Of a stretch of 64,000 bases of DNA, positions 18,544 through 27,654 are shown in pieces. The DNA lies in the NCBI RefSeq assembly GCF_020177055.1, contig NZ_JAIQXT010000004.1:248001-312000 (forward strand). The letters run 5' to 3'. The notes below the pieces were generated by a model. The model searched no databases and was not told where the DNA came from. It saw nothing but the letters and a program-made list of their open reading frames with translations. The translations under genes and the position numbers were made by a program. Each line of letters opens with the position of its first letter. The stretch's first letter is position 1. The DNA is from Sphingomonas sp. R647. Lineage in GTDB: Bacteria > Pseudomonadota > Alphaproteobacteria > Sphingomonadales > Sphingomonadaceae.

Positions 18544-20994
18544 TTAACCCGATCTTCCGCGCCGCGCATCCGCATTTTTTGTGCGCAGCGTTGCATTGGC
18601 GGCGGCGGGATCGTCGGGCCAGGGGTGGCGGGGGTAGCGGCCGCGCATTTCCTTGGCGACATCGGCCCAACTGCCCTTCCAGAACCCGGGCAGATCGCGT
18701 GTCGTCTGGATCGGTCGCCCGGCAGGGGAAGTAAGCGACAGCACCAACGGCGTGCCATCGCCCAGCATCGGATGGGCGGCCAGGCCGAACAACGCCTGCA
18801 CCCGCACCTCGACGCTCGGCCCGCCTTCTGCGGCATAGTCGATCGCATGGCTCGACCCGGCGGGGGTCTCCAGCCGCGCGGGGGCAAGGCGGTCGAGGCT
18901 CTTCTGCCCCTCCCAGCCGAGCCGGTTCTGCAACGCTTGCGTCAGCCCTTCGCCTGAAATCGCGTCGAGGCGGCGCTTGCCCGCGAGCAGCGGGGGCAGC
19001 CAGTCGTCGAGATTGGCGATCAGCGCGGCGTCCGACAGCGCGTCCAGCCCGGCATAAGCCGCGCGCGTCCGCAGCGCCTGTGCGGTGTCGGGCCAGGGCA
19101 GCAGCGCCACGCCATGCGCGCGCACACCTTTCAGCAGCGCGGTGGCGATCTCATCCGGGTCCGCGGCGCTGTCGGGACCGGAGGACAGGCGAATCGCACC
19201 CAGCCGCCGTTCGCGGGTCGCTTCGACCCGGCCGGTCGCGGGGTCGAAGCGGACATGGCGGCGCGTTTCGATGCGATCGGCGAACAGGCTGTCGATCTGC
19301 GCCGCGTCGAGCGGAGCGGCGGAGAGGATTCGTGCGCCTGCAGCCATCCCCTGTGTCTCTGCGACCGCGAGCCATTCATTGCGTGCGAGCGCGCTGGTCG
19401 GATCGAGCTTGAACCCGCGCCCGCCCGCTGATGCCCAGGTCTCCCCGCTAGCGTCGCGGCGACGCGCGATGCGATCGGGAAAGGCGAGCGCGATGCACAG
19501 GGCGACCTGTTCGGCGCCGGGCTCGGTGCTGGCGGGCGCTGTCGGAGCGAGCTTGGCCCAGCGCTCGGCCAGTTTCCACGCCCCTTCCGCGCGCTGTCCC
19601 CGTTCGCCACGCCAGCGGCGCATCCGCGATTCGAGATCGGCGTCGTTCCCGCCCAGTCCGCGCTCGCCGAGCAGTACGGCGACTCGTGCAGCGGTGGTCG
19701 CCATGCCCATCTCGCCCGCGCGCACCAGCATATGCCCGAGCCGGGGCGGGAGCGGGAGTGCGGCAATCGCCTTGCCATGTGCGGTCGGGCGGCCATCGGA
19801 ATCGAGTGCGTCGAGGGTCGTCAACCGCGCCCGCGCCTCGGCCACCGCAGCGGCCGGCGGCGGATCGAGCCAGCGCAAATCGCGCGGATCGGCAACGCCC
19901 CATAGCGCGCAGTCGAGCGTCAGCGCCGACAGGTCGGCCTCGAGTATCTCGGGTGGATCGTATGGCGGCAGTCCCGCCGTCGCCGCCGCTTCCCACAGAC
20001 GATAGGCGGTGCCCCGCCCCTGCCGCGCGGCGCGGCCCGCGCGCTGTGTTGCCGAAGCCTGGCTCGCGCGTTCGGTGACGAGCCGCGTCATCCCCGCCGC
20101 CCGATCGTAGCGTGGGCGGCGCGCGAGTCCCGAATCGACCACCACCCGGATGCCGTCGAGCGTCAGCGAGGTTTCGGCGATCGACGTCGCCAGCACGATC
20201 TTGCGCCGGCCGGTCGGATCGGGGCCGATGGCGGCGCGCTGCGCACCGGGGTCGAGGCTGCCGTGCAGCTTGTGAACCACCGCACCGGGCACCTCGCCCA
20301 GCCGATCGGCGGTGCGCTCGATCTCGGCGACACCGGGCAGGAAGGCGAGGATGCCGCCCTCCGCCTCGCGCAGCGCCTGGCGGATCGCTGCGGCGACCGG
20401 TTCGTCGATCCGCGCCTCGGCCGGGCGGCCGAGATGGCGCAGCTCCAGCGGATAGCCGCGCCCTTCGCTCTCGATCACCGGCGCGCCGTCCATGAGCGCC
20501 GAGAACCGCGCACCGTCCAGCGTTGCCGACATCGCGACCAACCTGAGGTCCGGCCGCAATGCCCCCTGCGCATCCAGCGCCAGCGCCAATCCAAAATCGC
20601 TGTCGAGGCTGCGCTCATGCACCTCGTCGAACAGCACCGCGCTGACCCCGGCCAGTTCGGGATCGGCCTGGATGCGGTTGACGAAAATTCCCTCGGTCAC
20701 GACCGTCACCCGCGTCGCCGCCGACCGCCGCGTGTCCATCCGCGTGGCATAGCCAAAGATACCGCCGACCTTCTTGCTCGCCAGCGCCGCCATCCGCTCG
20801 GCGGCGGCGCGCGCGGCCAGGCGGCGAGGGGACAGCAGCAGGATTTCCCCGTCGCACCAAGGCTCACTCAGCAGCGCGGGGGCGACTGCCGTGGTCTTGC
20901 CCGCCCCCGGCGGCGCGACCAGCACGGCGTTGCTGCCGCCACGCAAGGCGGCGAGCAAATCGGGCAGGACGGCATGGATCGGCAGGTCGCTCAC
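18544..20994 (-). CDS. hrpB: ATP-dependent helicase HrpB
   Basis: DEAH-type helicase of 816 residues. The P-loop APPGAGKTT is at about 27-35, followed by the DEVHER motif II, SAT motif III and the QRAGRAARQGRG motif VI; the C-terminal HA2 and HrpB-specific domains follow. HrpB is widespread in proteobacteria, and its RNA or DNA target is unresolved. The start is a GTG at 20994. The gene lies 10 bp upstream of the NDUFS4-like gene on the same strand and is likely co-transcribed with it. Confidence 0.95.
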   Translation of the reverse strand: MSDLPIHAVLPDLLAALRGGSNAVLVAPPGAGKTTAVAPALLSEPWCDGEILLLSPRRLAARAAAERMAALASKKVGGIFGYATRMDTRRSAATRVTVVTEGIFVNRIQADPELAGVSAVLFDEVHERSLDSDFGLALALDAQGALRPDLRLVAMSATLDGARFSALMDGAPVIESEGRGYPLELRHLGRPAEARIDEPVAAAIRQALREAEGGILAFLPGVAEIERTADRLGEVPGAVVHKLHGSLDPGAQRAAIGPDPTGRRKIVLATSIAETSLTLDGIRVVVDSGLARRPRYDRAAGMTRLVTERASQASATQRAGRAARQGRGTAYRLWEAAATAGLPPYDPPEILEADLSALTLDCALWGVADPRDLRWLDPPPAAAVAEARARLTTLDALDSDGRPTAHGKAIAALPLPPRLGHMLVRAGEMGMATTAARVAVLLGERGLGGNDADLESRMRRWRGERGQRAEGAWKLAERWAKLAPTAPASTEPGAEQVALCIALAFPDRIARRRDASGETWASAGGRGFKLDPTSALARNEWLAVAETQGMAAGARILSAAPLDAAQIDSLFADRIETRRHVRFDPATGRVEATRERRLGAIRLSSGPDSAADPDEIATALLKGVRAHGVALLPWPDTAQALRTRAAYAGLDALSDAALIANLDDWLPPLLAGKRRLDAISGEGLTQALQNRLGWEGQKSLDRLAPARLETPAGSSHAIDYAAEGGPSVEVRVQALFGLAAHPMLGDGTPLVLSLTSPAGRPIQTTRDLPGFWKGSWADVAKEMRGRYPRHPWPDDPAAANATLRTKNADARRGRSG

Positions 20995-21088
20995 CGCCCC
21001 GCCCTACGCAATTCGACGCGATGCTTGAAGCCGCGATGGCACTGGATCGCGTGGCGCGCGTTGCGGCGGATGGAAAAGGAGACACAGC

Positions 21089-21301
21089 ATGGCACGCACG
21101 GTTTCGAGCTTCACGGTCGCAGCGGACGGCAAGGGCGATTATCTGCTCAATTTCGAGGATGAGGATGGCGAGACGATCGAGCTGACCGCGAGCTTCGAGC
21201 AGCTCGACCTGATCGCCGACGCGATCGGTGAAGCGCTGGATACGGACGAGGAAGACGCGCTTGGCGTCGATGACGACGCGGACGAGCCGGTCGAGGAGTA
21301 A
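21089..21301 (+). CDS. Small acidic protein of unknown function
   Basis: A 70-residue protein preceded by a clear AAAAGGAGA ribosome-binding site. It begins MARTVSSFTVAADGKGDYLL, has alternating strands (GETIELTASFEQLDLIADAI), and ends in an acidic tail of Asp and Glu. No membrane segment or known motif is seen. Codon use and the ribosome-binding site make it a real gene. It is divergent from hrpB and followed by a palindromic repeat. Confidence 0.75.
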   Translation: MARTVSSFTVAADGKGDYLLNFEDEDGETIELTASFEQLDLIADAIGEALDTDEEDALGVDDDADEPVEE

Positions 21302-21305
21302 GCGC

Positions 21306-21377
21306 TCGGTACCGGTTCGCTCCGCACCCGACCATCCGACGCCAGGGTGGCCGGGTGGGGGAGCGGGCCGGTATCGA
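21306..21377. repeat. Palindromic repeat, copy 2 (degraded)
   Basis: A shorter, decayed copy of the dispersed palindrome: TCGGTACCGGTTCGCTCCGC on the left and GGGTGGCCGGGTGGGGGAGC on the right. The left arm has several mismatches to the right and the centre is shortened. It separates the convergent small acidic-protein and polyprenyl-synthase genes. Confidence 0.75.
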
Positions 21378-21405
21378 ACCTGATCCAGCGAAGCTGGATC
21401 AGCGA

Positions 21406-22419
21406 CTAATACGCCCGCGCCACCGCGAACTCGACCGCTTCGATCATTGCGTCCTTCGCCGCGCTGGCGGGAAAGCCGCCGATCGCATCGATCGCGCGCT
21501 GGCCATAATGGCGCGCGCGGGCGAGCGTGTCGTCGACCGCGCGGCTGGACCGGACCAGTTCGATCGCATGCGCGAAGTCGTTGTCGTCGTTGCGGCGACC
21601 CAGCACCGCCTCGCGCCAGAATGCCCGCTCTTCGTCGTTGCCGCGCGCATAAGCGAGGATGACGGGCAGGGTCATCTTGCCCTCGCGAAAATCGTCTCCC
21701 GCGTCCTTGCCCATCGTCCCGGCGTCGGAAACATAGTCGATCGCATCGTCGACCAGCTGGAACGCGATGCCGAGATTGCGGCCATAAGCGTCGAGCGCAG
21801 CCTCGTCCGCTTCGCTCCGCTCCGCGACCACGGCGGCGATGCGACATGCGGCGGCGAACAAAGCTGCGGTCTTGGCACCGATAATGTCGAGATAACGCCC
21901 CTCGTCCAGGTCGATCCGGCGTGCGGCGGTGAGCTGGTTGACCTCGCCCTCCGCGATCACCGCGCTGGCGTTGGACAGAATCTTCAGCACCTTGAGGCTG
22001 CCATCCTCGACCATCAGTTCGAAGCTGCGGCTGAACAGGAAGTCGCCGACCAGTACGCTCGCCGGATTGCCCCAGATGAGGTTGGCGGTGCGCTTGCCGC
22101 GCCGCATATCGCTGCCATCGACGACATCGTCATGAAGCAGCGTCGCGGTGTGGATGAACTCCACCGCGGCGGCGAGGCGGTAGTGCCGGTTGCCGGGATA
22201 ATCGAGCAGGCGTGCGCTCGCCAACGTCAGCATCGGGCGCATGCGCTTGCCGCCGCCCGCGATCAGGTGCCCCGCAAGTTCCGGGATCAACGGGATCTGC
22301 GACTGCATGCGGTCGAGGATCACCGAATTGACATGGTTCATGTCACCCGCAACCAGCGCGATCATCGGCTCGAGCGAGGGTTCGGCGCTGCGGCCGATGC
22401 GATGGATGGTCGCGCTCAT
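21406..22419 (-). CDS. ispB: Polyprenyl diphosphate synthase (octaprenyl/solanesyl type)
   Basis: Long-chain trans-isoprenyl diphosphate synthase that makes the ubiquinone side chain; sphingomonads generally use Q-10. The 337-residue product has GGGKRMRP, the first aspartate-rich motif LLHDDVVDGSDMRRG, and the second motif QLVDDAIDY followed by GKDAGDDFREGK. ATG 22419 gives the usual N-terminus; a further upstream ATG is not conserved-looking. It is divergent from the chorismate mutase gene, which is fitting since both serve aromatic/quinone metabolism. Confidence 0.93.
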   Translation of the reverse strand: MSATIHRIGRSAEPSLEPMIALVAGDMNHVNSVILDRMQSQIPLIPELAGHLIAGGGKRMRPMLTLASARLLDYPGNRHYRLAAAVEFIHTATLLHDDVVDGSDMRRGKRTANLIWGNPASVLVGDFLFSRSFELMVEDGSLKVLKILSNASAVIAEGEVNQLTAARRIDLDEGRYLDIIGAKTAALFAAACRIAAVVAERSEADEAALDAYGRNLGIAFQLVDDAIDYVSDAGTMGKDAGDDFREGKMTLPVILAYARGNDEERAFWREAVLGRRNDDNDFAHAIELVRSSRAVDDTLARARHYGQRAIDAIGGFPASAAKDAMIEAVEFAVARAY

Positions 22420-22532
22420 GGCGACGCGATGGCGGCAAGTTGCCGTAAAGGCAAGCGTTGAGGGTTGCGTGGGGAGGAAAGCGCGGCAAGAAGGCGCCGT
22501 AGCGGCGGATTTGGCAACCAAAGGGCAGGAAC

Positions 22533-22826
22533 ATGAGCGACGAAACGCTGCAACGCTATCGCCAGAGCATCGACCGGATCGACGCGGCGCTGGTCTTCCT
22601 GCTCGCCGAACGGTTTCAGATCACCCAGGCGGTCGGCCGGTTCAAGGCCGAGACCAACCTGCCCCCCGCCGACCCGGCACGCGAGGAGCGCCAGATCGCG
22701 CGGCTGCGTGACCTGGCGGCCGAAGCTGATCTCGACCCCGAATTTTCGGAGAAATTCCTGCGCTTCATCATCGATGAAGTGATTCGCCACCATGCCGGGA
22801 TGCAGGATATGCCGGGAACCGAGTAA
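22533..22826 (+). CDS. Chorismate mutase (AroQ class)
   Basis: Monofunctional, all-helical enzyme converting chorismate to prephenate for phenylalanine and tyrosine. The 97-residue protein begins with the family helix (RYRQSIDRIDAALVFLLAER), followed by VGRFKAETNLPPADPAREE and EKFLRFIIDEVIRHH. The catalytic Arg and Lys positions (R in the first helix, K in VGRFKAE) are present. No prephenate dehydratase is fused to it. AAAGGGCAGGAAC precedes the ATG. Confidence 0.93.
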   Translation: MSDETLQRYRQSIDRIDAALVFLLAERFQITQAVGRFKAETNLPPADPAREERQIARLRDLAAEADLDPEFSEKFLRFIIDEVIRHHAGMQDMPGTE

Positions 22827-22871
22827 GGCCCGGCGCGCTTGGCGCTGGGCGGGGTACAAAGGGTCGTAGGC

Positions 22872-23987
22872 ATGATCGACGACACGCTGATCTTCACGCC
22901 TGACGATGTCGACCTGACGCGCTCGCCGCTGCGGCGGTCGCTCGATGCCGGCACCTATGTCCTCGGCGCGTTCAACCCCGGCCTGACCCGGCTGCCCGGC
23001 GGCAATCTGTTGCTGATGGTGCGCGTGGCCGAGGCGTTGACGCAGCCGGTGGTCGACGGCCATGCCCGCGCGATTCGCTGGACGCCGGATGGATATGTTC
23101 TCGATCGCTATCCACTCGACGGGATCGAGATGGACGATCCACGCACCTTTCGCCTGCGCGGGCCTGGCCCACGCCTGTCCGGCCTGACCTCGCTGTCGTG
23201 GCTGTTGCCGGTCGAGATTTCGGGCGACGGACGCAGCGTCGTGAAGGTGCATTACGACAAGGCGATCGAACCCTCGGCGTCGTTCATGGGGCTGGGGATC
23301 GAGGATGCGCGGATCAGCCTGATCGGCGGGGCGTGGTACATGACGGTGTGCGCGGTGTCGGACGAGCGACAATGCACCGCGCTCTATCGCTCGGTGAACG
23401 GGCTCGACTATCGCTGTGAGGGGATCGTCCTCGACCACCAGAACAAGGACATGTGCCTGTTCGAGGGCAAGGTTGGCGGCAAGTTCATGGCGCTGACCCG
23501 CCCGCTCGGCGAAGCGTGGTTCGCGCCGCCACCCGACAGCCCCTATGCGGGCGGGCCTGCGATCCAGCTCGCCCAGTCGCCCGATGCGCTGCACTGGAAG
23601 CCGCTCGATGCGCCGGGCCTGCGCGCGCGGCGCCGGACCAGCACGAATACGCGGATGGGCGGGGGCACGCCGCCGGTGCTGACGCCGCAGGGATGGCTGA
23701 TGCTCTATCATGGGGTTGAACAGCGCGCGGCGATCGGCGCCTATCGCACCTTCTGGGCTCTGCTGGACCGCGACGATCCCTCGGTCGTGCTGCGACAGGA
23801 GGATGGCGCGCCGTTGCTGGAGGAGCTGCCTGCGCTGACCGATGGCATCGGCGAGCGCCGCTATCTGCCCGCGCCGGTCGTGTTCACCACCGGGATCGCC
23901 GATGCCGGCGACACCTATATCGTCGCGAGCGGCGAGGCTGACCTTGCCTGCCGCGTTTCGCAAATCCCAAAGGCGCGGTTCGATTAG
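22872..23987 (+). CDS. Glycoside hydrolase family 130-like protein (beta-mannoside phosphorylase type)
   Basis: A 371-residue five-bladed beta-propeller protein resembling GH130 enzymes, which phosphorolyse or hydrolyse beta-mannosides. Signature pieces are AFNPGLTRLPGGNLLLMVRV, the catalytic-Asp motif GLGIEDARISLIGG (usually ED-PRI), and a late LMLYHGV with YRTFWALLD. The ATG at 22872 gives MIDDTLIFTPDDVDL; an earlier in-frame ATG at 22839 is less likely. No sugar transporter or other glycosidase is adjacent, so the substrate is open. Confidence 0.82.
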   Translation: MIDDTLIFTPDDVDLTRSPLRRSLDAGTYVLGAFNPGLTRLPGGNLLLMVRVAEALTQPVVDGHARAIRWTPDGYVLDRYPLDGIEMDDPRTFRLRGPGPRLSGLTSLSWLLPVEISGDGRSVVKVHYDKAIEPSASFMGLGIEDARISLIGGAWYMTVCAVSDERQCTALYRSVNGLDYRCEGIVLDHQNKDMCLFEGKVGGKFMALTRPLGEAWFAPPPDSPYAGGPAIQLAQSPDALHWKPLDAPGLRARRRTSTNTRMGGGTPPVLTPQGWLMLYHGVEQRAAIGAYRTFWALLDRDDPSVVLRQEDGAPLLEELPALTDGIGERRYLPAPVVFTTGIADAGDTYIVASGEADLACRVSQIPKARFD

Positions 23988-23997
23988 CGTCGGGGTA

Positions 23998-24079
23998 CGG
24001 CACCGGCCCGCTCCCCCACCCGGCCACCCATAGAATACACTGTCGCTGGGTGGCCGGGTGGGGGAGCGGGCCGGTGCCG
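23998..24079. repeat. Palindromic repeat, copy 3
   Basis: A well-preserved copy: the left arm starts CGGCACCGGCCCGCTCCCCC, the right arm is its near-perfect complement, and the 16-base centre TAGAATACACTGTCGC differs from the other copies. It lies after the GH130-like gene and is followed by an unrelated perfect 8-bp hairpin AATTCAGC-GCA-GCTGAATT at 24081-24099. The rest of the gap up to 24206 shows no gene. Confidence 0.87.
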
Positions 24080-24206
24080 CAATTCAGCGCAGCTGAATTC
24101 AACTCCAACTTCGCCTTCGCAGTGGCACAATTTTGCGACAAAGCGCGGCTAGTGCGCAGCCGCCGGGCCATCGTCCGGCGGGTTTCATTGGTTCTGGAGT
24201 AGTTGG

Positions 24207-26726
24207 ATGCGGCAAGCGGCCTGGATGACGGCAGTGTTGATGACGACGGTGTCGCCTGTGGCGATGGCCGCGGATCAGACCGGATCGTCGGCTCCCTCCG
24301 CGACACCGCAGCAAGCCGAGCAGGAGCCTGAACCCAGCGCCCCCGGCGGCTCGGCAATGGGCGATGATGTCGAGGAAGTGGTCATCACCGGCAGCGCGCC
24401 GCGCGGATCGGTGCCCGGCGACGTCAAGCCCGAGCTGGTGCTCAACCCCGCCGACATCCGCGCTTATGGTGTCGGATCGCTCGCCGAACTGCTGACCGAG
24501 CTGGAACCGCAGACGCGCAGCGGGCGCGGGCGCGGCGGTGGTGCGCCGGTACTGTTGCTCAGCGGGCGCCGCATTTCCGGCTTTGGCGAGATTCGCGATA
24601 TTCCGCCCGAGGCGATCGAGCGGATCGATATTCTTCCGGAAGAGGCCGCGCTCAAGCTTGGCTATCGTGCCGATCAGCGCGTTGTGAACATCGTGCTGCG
24701 GCGCCGCTTCCGTTCGTTCACGGTCGAACTCGATGGCAGCGCCGCGACCGGCGGCGGCACCGCCGGGCAGGATGTCGAGCTCAGCATGCTCCGCCTCAAC
24801 CCCAATGGCCGCATCAACCTCGACCTCGAATATGAGCGCGATTCGACGCTGCTGGAGAGCGAGCGCGACATCATTCCGGACCCGGCGTTCCCGCGCCCGG
24901 ACACGCAGTTCCGCTCGCTGCGCCCCGAAACGCAGAATTTGACGATGAACGGGGTGCTCAGCCGCAACATCGGCAAGACCGTCGCCACCGCGAACCTGCG
25001 GATGGAACAGAATTGGAGCGACTCGCTGCTCGGCCTGCCCACCGGCCGCACCGACCCGCTCGAGCGGAGCAGTGAAACCAACACGCTGCAGGGCGGCGTG
25101 TCGTTCAACGGCGACATCTCGACCAAATGGCGCTGGTCGCTGACCGGCAATTGGGACCGGATCGAAAGCCGCACGCTGACCGATCGCGACACGGGCCTGA
25201 CCGATTGGGCGCAGTCGGTGTCGAATGTCGGATCGATCGACGGGCTGGTCAACGGCCCGCTCGCCGAGCTGCCCGCAGGCGCGATCAACACGAGCCTGCG
25301 GCTGTCCGGGCGGACCAGCGACCTCGACGCGCAATCGCGGCGTGCCGGGCAATATGTCGCGACCGATATCGGCCGCACCAGCGGCAGTGCGCGCGGCAAC
25401 ATCGATCTGCCCATCGCCAGCCGCAACAAGGATGTGCTGAGCCCGATCGGCAATCTGTCGCTCAACGCCAATGCGGAGGTCGAACAGCTGTCCGACTTCG
25501 GCACGTTGTTCACCTATGGCTATGGCGCCAACTGGTCGCCTGTCGACGGGCTGCGCATGCTCGCCTCATTCACCGAGGAAGAGGGCGCGCCCTCTGCGCA
25601 GCAGCTCGGCAACCCGGTGCTCGACACGCCCAATGTCCGCGTGTTCGATTTCGTCCGGGGCGAGAGCGTCGATATTACGCGGCGCGACGGTGGCAATCCG
25701 GGCCTGTCGGCGGACAATCGCAGCGTGATGAAGCTGGGGCTGAACTATCAGCCGGTGCAGAAGATCGATCTGAGCTTCAACGTCGATTATACCAAGAGCA
25801 TTGTCCGTGACCCGATCGCGTCGTTCCCGACCGCGACGGCGGAGATCGAGGCGGCGTTCCCCGACCGCTTCGTGCGGGACGGCAGCGGTCGCCTGATTCG
25901 CATCGACAACCGCCCGGTCAATTTCGCGCGCAGCGAGCGTGAGCAGATCCGCTGGGGGATCAACTTCTCCGCACCGATCGCCTCGCCGCTGGCGCGCAAG
26001 GCCGCCGAAGAGTTTCGCGCGCGGCGTGAGGCGATGATCGCCGCACGTCAGGCGCAGCAGGGGCAGGCAGGCGAGGGCGGTGCCGTCCCGCCGCCGCCCG
26101 GCGGTGAGCGCCCGCGCGGCGAGGGCGCGCAGGGTCCCGGCGGCCAGCGCGGCCCCGGCGGCGGTCCCGGCTTTGGCGGTGGTCGCGGCCCGGGCGGACC
26201 CGGTGGCTTTGGCGGAGGCGGTCCCGGGGGGCCGGGCGGCGGCGGACGGCTGCAGTTCGGCGTGTTCCACACCGTCGCGCTGACCGACCGGATCGAGATT
26301 CGCGACGGCCTTCCCGCGCTCGACCTGCTCGACGGCTCGGCGACGGGCAGCCGGGGTGGCTCGCCGCGCCATCAGGTCGAGGTGCGCGCCGGCGTGGTCC
26401 GCGACGGGATCGGCCTGCGCCTCAACGCCGACTGGCAGAGCGCGACGCGGGTCGATGGCGGCACGACCGGTGCGGGTCAGCTGCGGTTCGATGACTTCAC
26501 CACGGTCGGGGTGCGGCTGTTCGCCAACCTTGGCCCGCAGTTCAAATTCGTGCGCGACAATCGCTGGCTGGTGGGGACGCGGGTGGTGCTGTCGGTCGAC
26601 AATGTGTTCGACAGCCGGCTGCAGGTGACCAACGCGACGGGCGGGACGCCGTACAGCTATCAGCCAACGCTGCTGGACCCGGTCGGGCGCACGGTGCGGA
26701 TCAGCGTCCGGAAGCTGTTTTTCTGA
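24207..26726 (+). CDS. TonB-dependent receptor with Gly/Pro-rich insertion
   Basis: Outer-membrane active transporter of 839 residues. It has a signal peptide (to about AMA, residue 22), a TonB-box-like EEVVITGSAPRG near residue 52, a plug domain (AELLTELEPQTRSGRGRG, then PVLLLSGRRI and EAIERIDILPEEAAL), then a beta-barrel ending in an aromatic residue (VRKLFF), as outer-membrane proteins do. A Pro/Gly-rich insertion of about 60 residues (about 620-681) with GGRGPGGPGG-type sequence interrupts the barrel, preceded by a charged helix. It resembles the inner TonB-dependent receptors abundant in sphingomonads; no substrate can be assigned. Confidence 0.9.
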   Translation: MRQAAWMTAVLMTTVSPVAMAADQTGSSAPSATPQQAEQEPEPSAPGGSAMGDDVEEVVITGSAPRGSVPGDVKPELVLNPADIRAYGVGSLAELLTELEPQTRSGRGRGGGAPVLLLSGRRISGFGEIRDIPPEAIERIDILPEEAALKLGYRADQRVVNIVLRRRFRSFTVELDGSAATGGGTAGQDVELSMLRLNPNGRINLDLEYERDSTLLESERDIIPDPAFPRPDTQFRSLRPETQNLTMNGVLSRNIGKTVATANLRMEQNWSDSLLGLPTGRTDPLERSSETNTLQGGVSFNGDISTKWRWSLTGNWDRIESRTLTDRDTGLTDWAQSVSNVGSIDGLVNGPLAELPAGAINTSLRLSGRTSDLDAQSRRAGQYVATDIGRTSGSARGNIDLPIASRNKDVLSPIGNLSLNANAEVEQLSDFGTLFTYGYGANWSPVDGLRMLASFTEEEGAPSAQQLGNPVLDTPNVRVFDFVRGESVDITRRDGGNPGLSADNRSVMKLGLNYQPVQKIDLSFNVDYTKSIVRDPIASFPTATAEIEAAFPDRFVRDGSGRLIRIDNRPVNFARSEREQIRWGINFSAPIASPLARKAAEEFRARREAMIAARQAQQGQAGEGGAVPPPPGGERPRGEGAQGPGGQRGPGGGPGFGGGRGPGGPGGFGGGGPGGPGGGGRLQFGVFHTVALTDRIEIRDGLPALDLLDGSATGSRGGSPRHQVEVRAGVVRDGIGLRLNADWQSATRVDGGTTGAGQLRFDDFTTVGVRLFANLGPQFKFVRDNRWLVGTRVVLSVDNVFDSRLQVTNATGGTPYSYQPTLLDPVGRTVRISVRKLFF

Positions 26727-26747
26727 TCCTCCCCGTTCCGGGGAGGA
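26727..26747. terminator. Hairpin between convergent TonB-receptor and motB genes
   Basis: A perfect 9-bp stem TCCTCCCCG/CGGGGAGGA with a TTC loop fills the 22-bp gap between the two stop codons. There is no long U-tract on either strand, so it is a structured 3' end rather than a textbook terminator. Confidence 0.55.
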
Positions 26748-26748
26748 A

Positions 26749-27651
26749 TTACTTATCCAGCTTGCTCTTGCGATAGAGCAGGGTGATCGCGACGCGGCGG
26801 TTGCGCGGGTCGGCGGGGTCGGCGGCGATCATCGGCTCGCGATCGGCGACGCCTTCGATCCGCTCGAAGCGTGACTCGGGTACGCCCGCGGCGACCAGCC
26901 GGCGGCGCGTCTCCTCCGACCGGGCGCTCGACAGCATCCAGTTGTTCATGTTGGTCGGGTCGCCATAGCGCAGGCTGTCGGTATGCCCGCGGATCATCAG
27001 CGGATTGTCCGAATCCGCGATCGATTGCGCGACCAGCTTCACCAGCGCCGCCGCGTCGGGGACGAAGCTGGTCGTGCCGAGCGCGAACATGGAATAATCG
27101 GCATCGTCCATCAGGTCGATCCGCATTCCCTCCCGCGTCGGCACGAACCGCACCTGCTTGCCGAGGCGCGTGAGGCCGTTGGCCTTCATCTTGCGCTCGA
27201 TCTCGCTCTTCATCTTGGCGAAGCCCTTGCGATCGGCGGCGGCCATCGCCTCCTTGTTCTTGAGGCTGCCCTTCTCGCCGGTGCCGACCCGGTCGCCGCC
27301 GGTCGCGCCGGCGGGAATCGTCATAGACCGCGTGCCGGTCTGCTTGGCGTTGGTCGGGTAATTGTCCTTGCCCTGAATCGCGTCGCCGCCCATCAGTCCG
27401 TTGGACCCGGCACTGTTCTGCTTGAACTCGATCAGCGTGGGCGCGAAATAATCGGCCAGCGCCTTGCGCTGTTTTTCATTGGTCGCGCCGAGCAGCCACA
27501 TCAGCAGGAAGAACGCCATCATCGCCGTCACGAAATCGGCATAGGCGACTTTCCACGCGCCGCCATGATGGCCGCCTTCGCCGCCAATGTAGATCTTCTT
27601 GACGACGATCTTGGGCGGCTGCTTGGCCGCGTGGGGAGCTCTGGCCGTCAC
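26749..27651 (-). CDS. motB: Flagellar motor protein MotB
   Basis: Stator subunit anchoring the motor to peptidoglycan. The 300-residue protein has a short cytoplasmic N-terminus, one transmembrane helix with the proton-binding Asp (KVAYADFVTAMMAFFLLMWL), a periplasmic linker and a C-terminal OmpA-like domain (IRGHTDSLRYGD; SSARSEETRRRL). It follows motA by three bases and ends the minus-strand flagellar operon. Confidence 0.96.
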   Translation of the reverse strand: MTARAPHAAKQPPKIVVKKIYIGGEGGHHGGAWKVAYADFVTAMMAFFLLMWLLGATNEKQRKALADYFAPTLIEFKQNSAGSNGLMGGDAIQGKDNYPTNAKQTGTRSMTIPAGATGGDRVGTGEKGSLKNKEAMAAADRKGFAKMKSEIERKMKANGLTRLGKQVRFVPTREGMRIDLMDDADYSMFALGTTSFVPDAAALVKLVAQSIADSDNPLMIRGHTDSLRYGDPTNMNNWMLSSARSEETRRRLVAAGVPESRFERIEGVADREPMIAADPADPRNRRVAITLLYRKSKLDK

Positions 27652-27654
27652 GGG

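Noticed and set aside
24123..24136. Sigma-54-like TGGCACA...TTGC upstream of the TonB-dependent receptor
   Set aside because: GG and GC are nine bases apart instead of ten, a spacing that normally abolishes sigma-54 recognition.
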